A stretch of DNA of 28,011 bases from Zeimonas sp039807785 (GCA_039807785.1 JBDHRX010000029.1:1-28011), one strand, 5' to 3'; shown: positions 1 to 8,199, counted from the first letter of the stretch. Program-made: numbers and translations. Notes: generated from the letters alone by a model not told the origin.

Positions 1-1085
1 ACGGGTCCGGCAACGGTGACGGGTCGGGCAACGGCAATGGGTCCGGCAGCGGTGACGGGTCAGGCAACGGCAACGGATCCGGCAGCGGTGACGGGTCGGG
101 CAACGGCAATGGGTCCGGCAGCGGCGACGGATCGGGCAACGGCGACGGATCCGGTAATGGCAATGGGTCCGGCAGCGGTGACGGCTCCGGCAATGGCAAC
201 GGATCCGGCAGTGGCGACGGCAACGGATCGGGCAACGGCAACGGTGGCGATCCGAACGATCCGCCACCGCTGTCCGGCGACGGGACCATCGGCGACCAGC
301 GCTCGGTCGTCCTGCGCGGCCTGCCCCGCGTGCTGGGCGTCTTCGACTGGTCCCAGCTGACCTCGACAGGCAATTCCTTCAGGCTCGATGCGCAGGGTCG
401 CCTCGAATCGGTAGGCTTCGATGCCGATGGCGGCTGCGGCTTCCTCTCGTACTGCCTGGCGCGCGGCACCGCGACGGCGGCCGAGGCCGGGGCCGATGCC
501 TTCACCAGTTGGGGCCGATGGACCGACGGCACGCTCCAGGTGCGAGGCCTGCTCGCGAGCCTGACCCTCCCGGCCGACCGGACGCTGTCGCCCAACGAGG
601 GCATCCACTATCTGGTCGGCGTTCCCGCGACGACGGTGCCGACGCAGGGCCAGTTCGGCTACCAGCTGATCGGGGCCACGATGCCGACGATCAGCGGCGG
701 CAGCGTCGTGCCGGGCACCTTCAGCGGGTCCGCGGGGGTCGTCTTCGGGCCGACGCAGGTGCGGATCGGACTGGAAGGCACGGTCTCGATCGGCGACGGC
801 AGCTACGGCTTCAGCACCACCGGCGGTGCGGCCGATCCCTCGCGCAGCACGTTGACGACCGGCGCGGCCTCCAATTACACGTTCAGCGGCAGCGTCGGCG
901 CGAGCACGACCGGCAGCGGGCCGCTCGCCTGCGGGGCAGCGGGATGCACGGTCGACCTGCGCGGCGGCCTGTTCGGACCGAACGCGGCCCGGCTCGGGCT
1001 CAGCTACCAGATCCAGGCACCGACCGGCGGTTCTACAATCTCGGGCGTGGGCGTATTCGCGCAACAACCCGCGCTGGCGCACTGA
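1..1085 (+). CDS. FecR-type secreted protein with Gly-rich repeat linker, C-terminal part (5' end cut)
   Basis: The open frame enters the window from the left (first full codon at base 3) and ends with TGA at 1083-1085, so about 360 residues of the C-terminal part are visible. The first 80 residues are a Gly-X repeat of Ser, Asn and Asp. Then comes a short Pro-rich spacer, and then a Ser/Thr/Gly-rich beta-type domain with alternating hydrophobic residues, including the stretches WGRWTDG and GIHYLVGVP and a later SIGDGSYGFSTTGG. From memory, this C-terminal domain resembles that of betaproteobacterial FecR-domain proteins and, more loosely, the beta-barrel lobes of TbpB-like surface proteins. 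The FecR domain itself would lie upstream and is not visible. Two cysteines (in LACGAAGCTV) could pair. It ends 19 bases before phoH. The function is unknown; a surface or periplasmic sensor or adhesin-like role is only inferred. Confidence 0.72.
   Translation, partial: GSGNGDGSGNGNGSGSGDGSGNGNGSGSGDGSGNGNGSGSGDGSGNGDGSGNGNGSGSGDGSGNGNGSGSGDGNGSGNGNGGDPNDPPPLSGDGTIGDQRSVVLRGLPRVLGVFDWSQLTSTGNSFRLDAQGRLESVGFDADGGCGFLSYCLARGTATAAEAGADAFTSWGRWTDGTLQVRGLLASLTLPADRTLSPNEGIHYLVGVPATTVPTQGQFGYQLIGATMPTISGGSVVPGTFSGSAGVVFGPTQVRIGLEGTVSIGDGSYGFSTTGGAADPSRSTLTTGAASNYTFSGSVGASTTGSGPLACGAAGCTVDLRGGLFGPNAARLGLSYQIQAPTGGSTISGVGVFAQQPALAH
3..242 (+). repeat. 36-bp tandem repeat array encoding Gly-Ser/Asp/Asn linker
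   Basis: The array encodes a 12-residue unit, GSGSGDGSGNGN, in roughly six copies: four in a row (3-146), a half unit (147-164), a full unit (165-200) and a last unit with two extra residues (201-242). Third positions differ among copies (GGC/GGT/GGA/GGG, TCC/TCG/TCA, AAC/AAT) while the amino acids stay nearly constant. This indicates selection on the protein rather than a recent DNA duplication. The array probably continues to the left of the window. Confidence 0.9.
1034..1039 (+). promoter_or_regulatory. candidate -10 element (TACAAT) for phoH, inside the preceding gene
   Basis: TACAAT matches the sigma-70 -10 consensus at five of six positions and lies 65 bases upstream of the phoH start. 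It falls in the Ser-Thr codons TCT ACA, both unusual in this GC-rich gene, which suggests constraint at the DNA level. No convincing -35 is visible at the expected spacing. Confidence 0.35.
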
Positions 1086-1104
1086 CGCATCCGAGACCGC
1101 CGAT

Positions 1105-2073
1105 TTGAGATCCCGTCCGACCGAGTTCACGCCCGACCCCGCCGACAATCGCCGCCTCGCCAACCTGTGCGGCGCGCTCGACCGGAATTTGCGGCAGATC
1201 GAGGAAGCCTTCGACGTGCGGATCACGCGGCGCGGCGCGAGCTTCGGCGTCGAGGGCGCCGCCGCCGCCTCGCGCCGGGCCGTCGATGCCCTGGCGCGCT
1301 TCTACGCCCGCGCCGGGCAGCCGCTGTCGCTGGAGGACGTCCAGCTCGGGCTGGTCGAGCTGAAGGCCCCGGTCCGCGCGGCGAGCCCCGTGCAGTCCGA
1401 CGCCGACGCACCGATCCTGCACACGCGCCGCGCCGACCTCCAGGGACGCACGCCGCGCCAGCGCGAGTACCTGCGCAACATCCTGTCGCACGACATCACG
1501 TTCGGCACCGGCCCTGCCGGCACCGGCAAGACCTATCTCGCGGTGGCCTGCGCCGTCGACGCGCTGGAGCGCGACGCGATCCAGCGCATCGTGCTGACCC
1601 GTCCCGCGGTCGAGGCCGGCGAGCGGCTCGGTTTCCTGCCCGGCGACCTGGCGCAGAAGGTCGACCCGTACCTGCGGCCGCTGTACGACGCCCTGTACGA
1701 CCTGCTCGGGTTCGACCGCACCGCGCGCATGTTCGAGAAGCAGGCGATCGAGATCGCGCCGCTCGCCTACATGCGCGGCCGCACGCTGAACAACTCGTTC
1801 ATCATCCTCGACGAGGCCCAGAACACGACGCCCGAGCAGATGAAGATGTTCCTCACCCGGATCGGGTTCGGCTCGCGGGCGGTCGTCACCGGCGACACCA
1901 CGCAGATCGACCTGCCGAAGGGACAGGCGTCGGGGCTGATCGAGGCGTGCCAGGTGCTGCGCAAGGTGCGCGGGCTGGCCTTCACCGAGTTCGACAGCTC
2001 CGACGTCGTGCGCCATCCGCTGGTGGCGCGCATCGTCGACGCGTATGCGCAGGTCCAGCCGGGAAAGCGCTGA
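1105..2073 (+). CDS. phoH: PhoH-like ATPase (YbeZ family)
   Basis: This is a 322-residue P-loop ATPase of the PhoH/YbeZ family, which works with the endoribonuclease YbeY in RNA and ribosome maintenance in the cytoplasm. Walker A is GPAGTGKT (residues 136-143), the conserved RPAVEAGE lies at 166-173, and Walker B is IILDEAQ (233-239). The N-terminal 110 residues look like the small RNA-binding domain usual in this family. Length is normal. The start is TTG, chosen because the N-terminus then matches the family (the EFTP segment followed by the LCGALDRNLRQIE stretch) and no ATG or GTG fits. No clear Shine-Dalgarno sequence is seen. ybeY follows and overlaps it by 29 bases, as expected for a functional pair. 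In many relatives miaB lies just upstream; here a FecR-type gene does. Confidence 0.95.
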   Translation: MRSRPTEFTPDPADNRRLANLCGALDRNLRQIEEAFDVRITRRGASFGVEGAAAASRRAVDALARFYARAGQPLSLEDVQLGLVELKAPVRAASPVQSDADAPILHTRRADLQGRTPRQREYLRNILSHDITFGTGPAGTGKTYLAVACAVDALERDAIQRIVLTRPAVEAGERLGFLPGDLAQKVDPYLRPLYDALYDLLGFDRTARMFEKQAIEIAPLAYMRGRTLNNSFIILDEAQNTTPEQMKMFLTRIGFGSRAVVTGDTTQIDLPKGQASGLIEACQVLRKVRGLAFTEFDSSDVVRHPLVARIVDAYAQVQPGKR

Positions 2074-2569
2074 ACCGGCCCGGCCGCGCGGATCGGCCCG
2101 GCGCCGGGCCGGCGCGCCCGCGCGGCCGGCGCTGTCGCTCGCGATCCAGCTGGGCGACGGCGTGCGCGCATTGCCGGCCGAGCGATCGAGGCTGCGTCGC
2201 TGGGTGGCGGCGGCCATCGACGCCGACGCGACGCTCACGCTGCGTTTCGTCGGCGAGCGCGAGGCGCGCCTGCTGAACGCGCAGTACCGGCACCGCGACT
2301 ACGCCACCAACGTGCTCACCTTCGCCTATCCGGCGCCGGACGCCCGGGTGCACGCGGACATCGTGATCTGCATCCCGATCGTGCGGCGCGAGGCGCGTGC
2401 CCGAAGCAAGGAGCCGCTCGCGCATCTCGCCCATCTCGTGGTCCACGGCGTGCTGCACGCGTGCGGACACGATCACGAAGTTCCCGAGCAGGCCGAACGC
2501 ATGGAGGCGGTCGAGTCGGCGCTCCTGGCGCGCTTCGGCTTCGCCGACCCCTGGGGCGCGCCGGCCTGA
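2045..2569 (+). CDS. ybeY: endoribonuclease YbeY (rRNA maturation factor)
   Basis: This is a single-domain zinc metalloprotein that matures 16S rRNA 3' ends and takes part in ribosome quality control. The signature HGVLHACGHDH (residues 134-144) supplies the three zinc-binding histidines H134, H138 and H144; the last part reads GHDH where many relatives have GYDH. TNVLTF (88-93) corresponds to the usual TDVLSF. ATG at 2045 is the only standard start in frame; it gives a 174-residue protein with an Arg/Pro/Ala-rich leader of about 28 residues and overlaps phoH by 29 bases. A CTG at 2132, just before the conserved part, cannot be excluded as the start. The protein core is normal. Confidence 0.93.
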   Translation: MRRSSRESAEPARPRGSARRRAGAPARPALSLAIQLGDGVRALPAERSRLRRWVAAAIDADATLTLRFVGEREARLLNAQYRHRDYATNVLTFAYPAPDARVHADIVICIPIVRREARARSKEPLAHLAHLVVHGVLHACGHDHEVPEQAERMEAVESALLARFGFADPWGAPA

Positions 2570-2581
2570 GGCGCGCCGGCG

Positions 2582-2600
2582 CGGGCGGCCGTGCCGCCCG
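2582..2600 (+). other. stem-loop between ybeY and corC
   Basis: A perfect 7-bp stem, CGGGCGG (2582-2588) paired with CCGCCCG (2594-2600), encloses a 5-base loop CCGTG. It sits 12 bases after the ybeY stop and directly before the candidate corC promoter. No run of T follows, so it is not a classical intrinsic terminator. It could weaken read-through or act as an mRNA 3' end structure. Confidence 0.4.
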
Positions 2601-2606
2601 AACGCC

Positions 2607-2636
2607 TTGGCAGCGCATCGAGCGTTCCGGTATGCT
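2607..2636 (+). promoter_or_regulatory. sigma-70-type promoter for corC
   Basis: TTGGCA (2607-2612) and TATGCT (2631-2636) are separated by 18 bases, matching TTGACA-N17-TATAAT at 5 of 6 and 4 of 6 positions. The predicted transcript start is near 2643. This gives a leader of about 22 bases to the ATG at 2665 and would exclude the alternative ATG at 2632. This is the only promoter in the window with both boxes well placed. Confidence 0.6.
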
Positions 2637-2664
2637 CGATCGCACGCCAACCTCCCGCCACCCC

Positions 2665-3540
2665 ATGTCCGGCCCCGCCTCGGGCAGCGAACCTCGAAGA
2701 CCCCTGCTCGAACGCCTGGCCGCGTTGCTGCTGCGCGTTCCCGAGGACCGCGAGCAGTTGCTCGGCGTGTTGCGACAGGCGCACGAGCGTTCGCTGCTCG
2801 ACGCGGAAGCGCTGTCGATGATCGAAGGCGTGCTCCAGGTATCCGAGCTCGCGGCGGGCGACATCATGGTTCCGCGCGCGCAGATGGACGTGATCGACAT
2901 CGGCCAGCCGCGCGAGGCATTCCTGCCCCGCGTGATCGAAACCGCGCATTCGCGCTTCCCCGTCGTCGAGGGCGATCGCGACAACGTGGTCGGCATCCTG
3001 CATGCCAAGGAGCTGCTCCGGCTCTACACGGAGGAACGAGTCGGCATCAGGGACCTGCTCCGGCCGGCGGTGTTCATCCCCGAATCCCAGCGGCTCGACG
3101 TCCTGCTGCGCGACTTTCGCGGCAATCGCCTGCACCTGGCGATCGTCGTCGACGAGTTCGGCGGGACGGCCGGGCTGATCACGATCGAGGACGTGCTCGA
3201 GCAGATCGTCGGCGACATCGAGGACGAGTTCGACTTCGACGAGGAAAGCGATCACATCGTTCCGGTCGAGGCGGGCGCATACGGGCCGCGCTTTCGCGTG
3301 CGCGCGATCGCCGGAATCCCCCGGTTCAACGACACCGTCGGCACGCGATTCTCCGACGAGGCGTTCGATACGGTCGGCGGGCTCGTCACCGACGAGCTGG
3401 GGCGCGTGCCGCGTCGCGGCGAGCGCATCGACCTGGGCGGCGTCCGCTTCGAGGTGCTGCGCGCGGATGCGCGCCGGGCGCAGCTGCTGCTGGTCGAGCG
3501 CCTGCCCGGCGAACCCGAACCCGCGCCGGCCCCCCGCTGA
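2665..3540 (+). CDS. corC: CBS-domain transporter-associated protein CorC (HlyC/CorC family)
   Basis: This is a 291-residue cytoplasmic protein with a tandem CBS pair (about 65-185; VPRAQMDVI near 69 and the FGGTAGLITIEDVLEQIVGDI segment near 165-185) followed by the CorC_HlyC C-terminal domain (about 200-280). The family is linked to magnesium/cobalt efflux and to accessory roles beside Lnt; it is not itself a membrane channel, as there are no transmembrane segments. I chose ATG 2665 because the N-terminus (PRRPLLERLAALL, then EDREQLL) matches relatives and because the upstream promoter would place the transcript start after the other in-frame ATG at 2632. lnt begins three bases after the stop codon. 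Confidence 0.93.
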   Translation: MSGPASGSEPRRPLLERLAALLLRVPEDREQLLGVLRQAHERSLLDAEALSMIEGVLQVSELAAGDIMVPRAQMDVIDIGQPREAFLPRVIETAHSRFPVVEGDRDNVVGILHAKELLRLYTEERVGIRDLLRPAVFIPESQRLDVLLRDFRGNRLHLAIVVDEFGGTAGLITIEDVLEQIVGDIEDEFDFDEESDHIVPVEAGAYGPRFRVRAIAGIPRFNDTVGTRFSDEAFDTVGGLVTDELGRVPRRGERIDLGGVRFEVLRADARRAQLLLVERLPGEPEPAPAPR

Positions 3541-3542
3541 GC

Positions 3543-5153
3543 GTGCCGCGGCGCCTGGCCTCCGGAGCGCTCGCGGCGCTGATCGCCGGAGTCGCGCACG
3601 CCGCCAGTTTCGCGCCGGCCGGCGCCTGGTGGCTGCAGGTCGCCGCCCTCGCCGCGCTGGTGGCGCTGGTGCTGCTCGCCGTCGACCGCGACGACGCGGG
3701 CCCGAAGCGCGCCGCGGCGCTCGGTTTCGCGTTCGGCCTCGGCTGGTTCGTCGCCGGCGTCGCCTGGCTCTACGTCAGCATGCACCGCTACGGCGGCATG
3801 CCGGCGCCGCTCGCGGCGCTGGCGCTGCTGCTGTTCGGCGCCTACCTGGCGCTGTTCCCGGCCGCCGCCTGCGCGTTCGCGGCGCGGGCGCTGCGCGGTG
3901 CGCGGGGCGCGACCGCGCAGGCGCGGGGCGCGCTCGCCATCGCCGTCCCGGGGCTGGGTTTCGCCGGCGCCTGGACCCTGGCGGAACTGGCGCGGGGCTA
4001 CCTGTTCACCGGCTTCCCGTGGCTGGCAGCCGGGTACGCGCACGTCGACGGCCCGCTGGCCGGGTTCGCCCCGCTGCTGGGCGTCTACGGCATCGGCGCG
4101 TTCGCCGCCTTGTCCGCGTACGGCCTCGGCGCAGCGCTCGCGGCCCGGCGCGGCGCGGCGACGGCGACGGCGGCCGTGCTCGTGGCCGCACCGCTCGCCG
4201 CGGGTTGGGCGCTGTCCGATCTCCAGTGGTCGCAGCCGGCCGGACGCGCGCTCGCGGTCCGCCTGCTGCAGGGCAACGTCGCGCAGGACATGAAGTTCGA
4301 TCCGGCGCGCAGCCTGGCCGCGATGCGGGCCTATGCGGCCGAGGCGGCCCGCGCGCCGGCCGATCTCACCGTGCTGCCCGAAACCGCCTGGACCGTGCCG
4401 TGGCCGGCCACGCCGGCCCCGCTGCGCGCGGCGCTGCGCGAGCATCTCGCGCGCAGCGGCGGCGCGATCGCGATCGGCATGCCGCTGCCGGAACGCGCCG
4501 GCGGCGCGGCGGCGGCACCGCGCCTCACCAACAGCGTCGCGGTGATCGACGGCGCCGGCGCGCTCGCGGCGCGCTACGACAAGCGCCACCTGGTGCCCTT
4601 CGGCGAATTCGTCCCGCGCGGCTTCGGCTGGTTCGTCGCGCTGATGGAGATCCCGCTGGGCGAGTTCGGGCGCGGCGCGCGCTCCCAGCCGCCGCTGGAC
4701 ATCGGCGGTCAGCGCGTCGCGTTCGACATCTGCTACGAGGACCTGTTCGGCGAGGAACTGGCGGTACAGGTGCGCGACGGCGCGACGATCCTGGTCAACG
4801 TCAGCAACATCGCCTGGTTCGGCGACTCGCTGGCGTTGCCGCAGCACCTGCAGATCGCCCGGATGCGCGCGCTCGAGCTGGCCCGGCCGATGCTGCGCGC
4901 GACCAACACCGGCGTGACCGCCGCGATCGACGCGCGCGGCCGCGTGATCGATGCGCTGCCCGTGCATGCGGCCGGCGCGCTCACGGTCTCCCTGCGCGGC
5001 AGCACCGGCCTGACGCCGTTCGCGCGCTGGGCCAACGCCCCGGCGCTCGCGCTCGCGCTCGCGCTGACCGCCGCGGGCGCGCGCCCCGCGCGCATGACCC
5101 GCGTGCGCGTGCGCCCCCCTCACGCGGCCGATCACGGGGAGCAAACCCGTTAG
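3543..5153 (+). CDS. lnt: apolipoprotein N-acyltransferase
   Basis: This enzyme transfers an acyl chain from phospholipid to the N-terminal cysteine of diacylated lipoproteins in the inner membrane, the last step of lipoprotein maturation. The first 225 residues hold several hydrophobic helices, followed by a periplasmic nitrilase-like domain (about 236-500). The catalytic triad is visible: E280 in LPETAW, K347 in YDKRHLVPFGEF and C397 in FDICYED. GTG 3543, three bases after corC, is the best start (536 residues, normal length). The frame is open far upstream, but that part is a shadow of corC and ybeY. The C-terminal helix (ALALALALTAAG) is followed by a short basic tail. Its TAG stop is part of a candidate promoter for glyQ. 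Confidence 0.95.
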   Translation: MPRRLASGALAALIAGVAHAASFAPAGAWWLQVAALAALVALVLLAVDRDDAGPKRAAALGFAFGLGWFVAGVAWLYVSMHRYGGMPAPLAALALLLFGAYLALFPAAACAFAARALRGARGATAQARGALAIAVPGLGFAGAWTLAELARGYLFTGFPWLAAGYAHVDGPLAGFAPLLGVYGIGAFAALSAYGLGAALAARRGAATATAAVLVAAPLAAGWALSDLQWSQPAGRALAVRLLQGNVAQDMKFDPARSLAAMRAYAAEAARAPADLTVLPETAWTVPWPATPAPLRAALREHLARSGGAIAIGMPLPERAGGAAAAPRLTNSVAVIDGAGALAARYDKRHLVPFGEFVPRGFGWFVALMEIPLGEFGRGARSQPPLDIGGQRVAFDICYEDLFGEELAVQVRDGATILVNVSNIAWFGDSLALPQHLQIARMRALELARPMLRATNTGVTAAIDARGRVIDALPVHAAGALTVSLRGSTGLTPFARWANAPALALALALTAAGARPARMTRVRVRPPHAADHGEQTR

Positions 5154-5156
5154 AAT
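5151..5156 (+). promoter_or_regulatory. candidate -10 element (TAGAAT) for glyQ, overlapping the lnt stop codon
   Basis: TAGAAT matches the -10 consensus at five of six positions and includes the lnt stop codon TAG. The predicted transcript start is near 5163, about 21 bases before the glyQ ATG. No good -35 is seen at 16-18 bases upstream. Confidence 0.4.
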
Positions 5157-5183
5157 GACGGCTTTGTCCGTCTTCCCCGCCCG

Positions 5184-6071
5184 ATGCTCAGCTTTCAGCA
5201 AGTGATCCTGCGGTTGCAGGCTTACTGGGACAGTCAGGGCTGCGCCCTGCTGCAGCCCTACGACATGGAGGTCGGCGCCGGCACCTTCCACACGGCCACG
5301 TTCCTGCGCGCGATCGGGCCCGAGCCCTGGCGGGCGGCCTACGTCCAGCCGTCGCGCAGGCCGAAGGACGGCCGTTACGGCGACAACCCCAACCGCCTGC
5401 AGCACTACTACCAGTACCAGGTGGTGCTCAAGCCGTCGCCTCCCGACATCCTCGACCTGTACCTCGGGTCGCTGCGGGCGCTGGGCATCGACACCTCGGC
5501 CAACGACGTCCGCTTCGTCGAGGACGACTGGGAATCCCCGACGCTGGGCGCATGGGGGCTCGGCTGGGAGGTCTGGCTCAACGGGATGGAGGTGACCCAG
5601 TTCACCTATTTCCAGGAGGTCGGGTCGCTGAAGTGCCAGCCGACCACCGGCGAGATCACCTACGGCCTCGAGCGGCTCGCGATGTACCTGCAGGGCGTCG
5701 AGAGCGTGTTCGACCTGGTGTGGACCGACGGCATCAGCTACCGCGACGTGTTCCACCAGAACGAGGTCGAGCAGTCGACCTACAACTTCGAGCATGCGAA
5801 TGCCGCGATGCTGTTCCGGCACTTCGACGACTTCGAGGGCGAGGCCCGCCGCCTGATCGCGGCGGGGCTGGCGCTGCCGGCCTACGAGATGGTGATGAAG
5901 TGCTCGCACTGCTTCAACCTGCTCGATGCGCGCGGCGCGATCTCGGTCACCGAGCGCGCCGCCTACATCGCCCGCGTGCGCAACCTCGCGCGCGCGGTCG
6001 CGCAGGCGTACTACGAGGCGCGCGAGCGCCTCGGGTTCCCGATGTCCAGGACCCCCGCCCATGCCGCCTGA
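5184..6071 (+). CDS. glyQ: glycyl-tRNA synthetase alpha subunit
   Basis: This is the catalytic alpha subunit of the tetrameric (alpha2-beta2) bacterial glycyl-tRNA synthetase, which activates glycine and charges tRNA-Gly in the cytoplasm. At 295 residues it is the usual length. Conserved features include QGCALLQPYD near residue 20, the class II motif segments around YVQPSRRPKDGRYGDNPNR and HYYQYQVVLKPSP, and EVTQFTYFQEVGS with GEITYGLERLAMYL further on. The start ATG 5184 gives the standard MLSFQQVILRLQ N-terminus; no Shine-Dalgarno sequence is evident. The 3' end overlaps glyS by 11 bases. Confidence 0.98.
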   Translation: MLSFQQVILRLQAYWDSQGCALLQPYDMEVGAGTFHTATFLRAIGPEPWRAAYVQPSRRPKDGRYGDNPNRLQHYYQYQVVLKPSPPDILDLYLGSLRALGIDTSANDVRFVEDDWESPTLGAWGLGWEVWLNGMEVTQFTYFQEVGSLKCQPTTGEITYGLERLAMYLQGVESVFDLVWTDGISYRDVFHQNEVEQSTYNFEHANAAMLFRHFDDFEGEARRLIAAGLALPAYEMVMKCSHCFNLLDARGAISVTERAAYIARVRNLARAVAQAYYEARERLGFPMSRTPAHAA

Positions 6072-8184
6072 GTCCGCATCCGGCACCGGGGCCGGCGCGC
6101 CGCTGCTGATCGAGCTGTTCACCGAGGAGCTTCCGCCGAAGGCCCTGAAGCGGCTCGGCGACGCGTTCTGCGCCGGCATCGTCGACGGGCTGAACGACCG
6201 GGGCCTGGCCGAGGCCGGCGCGCGGGTCGACGGCTTCGCGACGCCGCGGCGCCTCGCGGTGCGCGTCGAGGGCGTCGTCGCCCGGGCCGCCGATCGCCGG
6301 GTCGAGGCCAAGGGTCCGTCGGTGAAGGTCGGGCTCGACGCTTCGGGCGCGCCGACCCAGGCCCTGCTGAAATGGGCCGAGCGGCAGTCGGCGCCGATCG
6401 AGTCGCTGGTGCGCGCCAGCGACGGCAAGCAGGAGTGCTTCTGGTACCGCAGCACGGCGCCCGGCGAATCGCTCGACGCGGTCGTCGCCGCGGTCATCGA
6501 GCAGGCGCTCGCCCGGCTGCCGATCCCGAAGATGATGCAGTACCAGCTCGCCGACGGGCGCACCACGGTCAGCTTCGTGCGGCCGGTGCACGGCCTGCTC
6601 GTGCTGCACGGCACGCGGGTGCTCGATGCCTCGGTGCTCGGGCTGCAGTCCGGGCGCGTCACGCACGGGCACCGGTTCCAGTCCGCCGGACCGCTCCGGA
6701 TCGACGACGCCCGGGACTACGAACGCGTGCTCGAGTCGCGCGGGCGCGTGCTCCCCGCCTTCGAGGCGCGCCGCGCCCGCATCGAGTCGGTGCTGCGCGA
6801 GCGGGCCGCCGCGCTCGGCGCCTCGCTGGGCGACGAGGCGCAGGTCGCGACGCTGCTCGACGAGGTCACCGCGCTGGTCGAATGGCCGGCGATCTACGTC
6901 GGCGAGTTCGAGCGCGAGTTCCTGCAGGTGCCGCAGGAATGCCTGATCCTCACGATGCGCACCAACCAGAAGTACTTCCCGCTGTTCGAGGCCGACGGCC
7001 GCCTGCTGCCGAAGTTCCTGATCGTCTCGAACATGGCGATCGACGACCCGCGCTTCATCATCGACGGCAACCAGCGCGTGGTGCGCCCCCGGCTCGCCGA
7101 TGCGCGCTTCTTCTTCGAGCAGGACCGGAAGACGCCGCTGGCCGCCCGGGTCGAGCGGCTGGGATCGGTGGTCTACCACGCCAGGCTGGGTTCGCAGGGC
7201 GCCCGCGTCGAGCGCGTGCGCGCGATCGCCCGCGAGGTCGCGACGCTGCTGCGCGCCGATGCGGCCCTGGCCGACCGGGCCGCGCTGCTCGCCAAGACCG
7301 ACCTCCTCACCGGCATGGTCGGCGAGTTCCCGGAGCTGCAGGGCGTGATGGGCACGTACTACGCGCGTCACGACGGCGAGCCCGAGGCGGTCGCCCGGGC
7401 GATCACCGAGCAATACCTGCCCCGCTTCGCCGGCGACGCGCTGCCGGCTACCGAGACCGGCACCGTGCTCGCCCTCGCCGACAAGCTCGAGACCCTGGCC
7501 GGCCTGTTCGGCATCGGCCAGCAGCCGACCGGCGACAAGGATCCGTTCGCGCTGCGCCGGCATGCGCTGGGCGTCATCCGCATGCTGGTCGAGCGCCGCC
7601 TCGAGCTGCCGCTCGACGCGCTGATCGACGCCGCGTTCCGCGCGTTCGGCGACCGGGTGACGCACGCCCACGCCGATCTCGAGGGCTTCTTCCACGAACG
7701 GCTGGCCGGGTACCTGCGCGAGCGCGGCTTCGCGGCCCAGGAGATCGCCGCGGTCGTCGACCAGCGCCCGGCGCAGCTCGCGCCGGTGCCGGCACGGCTC
7801 GAAGCGGTGCGCGAGTTCTCCAGGCTCCCGGAAGCGCAGGCGCTGGCCGGCGCCAACAAGCGCATCGTCAACATCCTGAGGAAGGCCGGCGACGGGATCG
7901 GCGGCGCGGTCGATCGCGCGCTGTTCACCGAGCCCGCCGAGCGCGAACTGGCCGACCGGATCGCGGAGCTCGGGCCCCGGGTGGAGGCGCGGATGGCCGC
8001 GGCCGACTTCACCGGCGCGATGACGCTGATGGCGCAGGCGCGCGAGCCGGTCGACCGCTTCTTCGAGCAGGTGATGGTGATGGCCGACGACGCGCAGGTG
8101 CGCACCAACCGGCTCGCGCTGCTGTCGAAGCTGCGTCACCTGATGAACCAGGTGGCCGACATCTCGAAGCTGTCCTCGGCCTGA
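6061..8184 (+). CDS. glyS: glycyl-tRNA synthetase beta subunit
   Basis: This 707-residue beta subunit recognises tRNA-Gly and completes the alpha2-beta2 synthetase. The N-terminus LLIELFTEELPPKAL is typical, as are EAKGPSVKVG, MRTNQKYFPL and GDKDPFALRRHALGVIR; the C-terminal part contains the anticodon-binding region (FFEQVMVMADDAQVRTNRLALL). Length is normal. ATG 6061 lies inside the end of glyQ (11-base overlap), so translation is probably coupled and the subunits made in balance. The reading frame is open further upstream, but that portion is out-of-frame glyQ sequence. Confidence 0.97.
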   Translation: MPPESASGTGAGAPLLIELFTEELPPKALKRLGDAFCAGIVDGLNDRGLAEAGARVDGFATPRRLAVRVEGVVARAADRRVEAKGPSVKVGLDASGAPTQALLKWAERQSAPIESLVRASDGKQECFWYRSTAPGESLDAVVAAVIEQALARLPIPKMMQYQLADGRTTVSFVRPVHGLLVLHGTRVLDASVLGLQSGRVTHGHRFQSAGPLRIDDARDYERVLESRGRVLPAFEARRARIESVLRERAAALGASLGDEAQVATLLDEVTALVEWPAIYVGEFEREFLQVPQECLILTMRTNQKYFPLFEADGRLLPKFLIVSNMAIDDPRFIIDGNQRVVRPRLADARFFFEQDRKTPLAARVERLGSVVYHARLGSQGARVERVRAIAREVATLLRADAALADRAALLAKTDLLTGMVGEFPELQGVMGTYYARHDGEPEAVARAITEQYLPRFAGDALPATETGTVLALADKLETLAGLFGIGQQPTGDKDPFALRRHALGVIRMLVERRLELPLDALIDAAFRAFGDRVTHAHADLEGFFHERLAGYLRERGFAAQEIAAVVDQRPAQLAPVPARLEAVREFSRLPEAQALAGANKRIVNILRKAGDGIGGAVDRALFTEPAERELADRIAELGPRVEARMAAADFTGAMTLMAQAREPVDRFFEQVMVMADDAQVRTNRLALLSKLRHLMNQVADISKLSSA

Positions 8185-8199
8185 AGCGGTCGTCGCGCC

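Noticed and set aside
3..242. Repeat array as a CRISPR or as RTX calcium-binding nonapeptides
   Set aside because: Units are contiguous without spacers and in frame in a protein. The period is 12 residues and lacks the GGxGxDxUx pattern of RTX repeats.
60..1226. A minus-strand frame over the Gly-rich repeat gene
   Set aside because: The plus-strand frame explains the repeat as a regular Gly-X protein and has a coherent C-terminal domain; the minus frame is an Arg/Ala-rich shadow.
3252..6662. A 1136-codon open frame on the minus strand opposite corC, lnt, glyQ and part of glyS
   Set aside because: High GC leaves few stop codons. The translation is low-complexity Arg/Gly/Ala-rich without recognisable domains, and four well-supported genes lie on the other strand.
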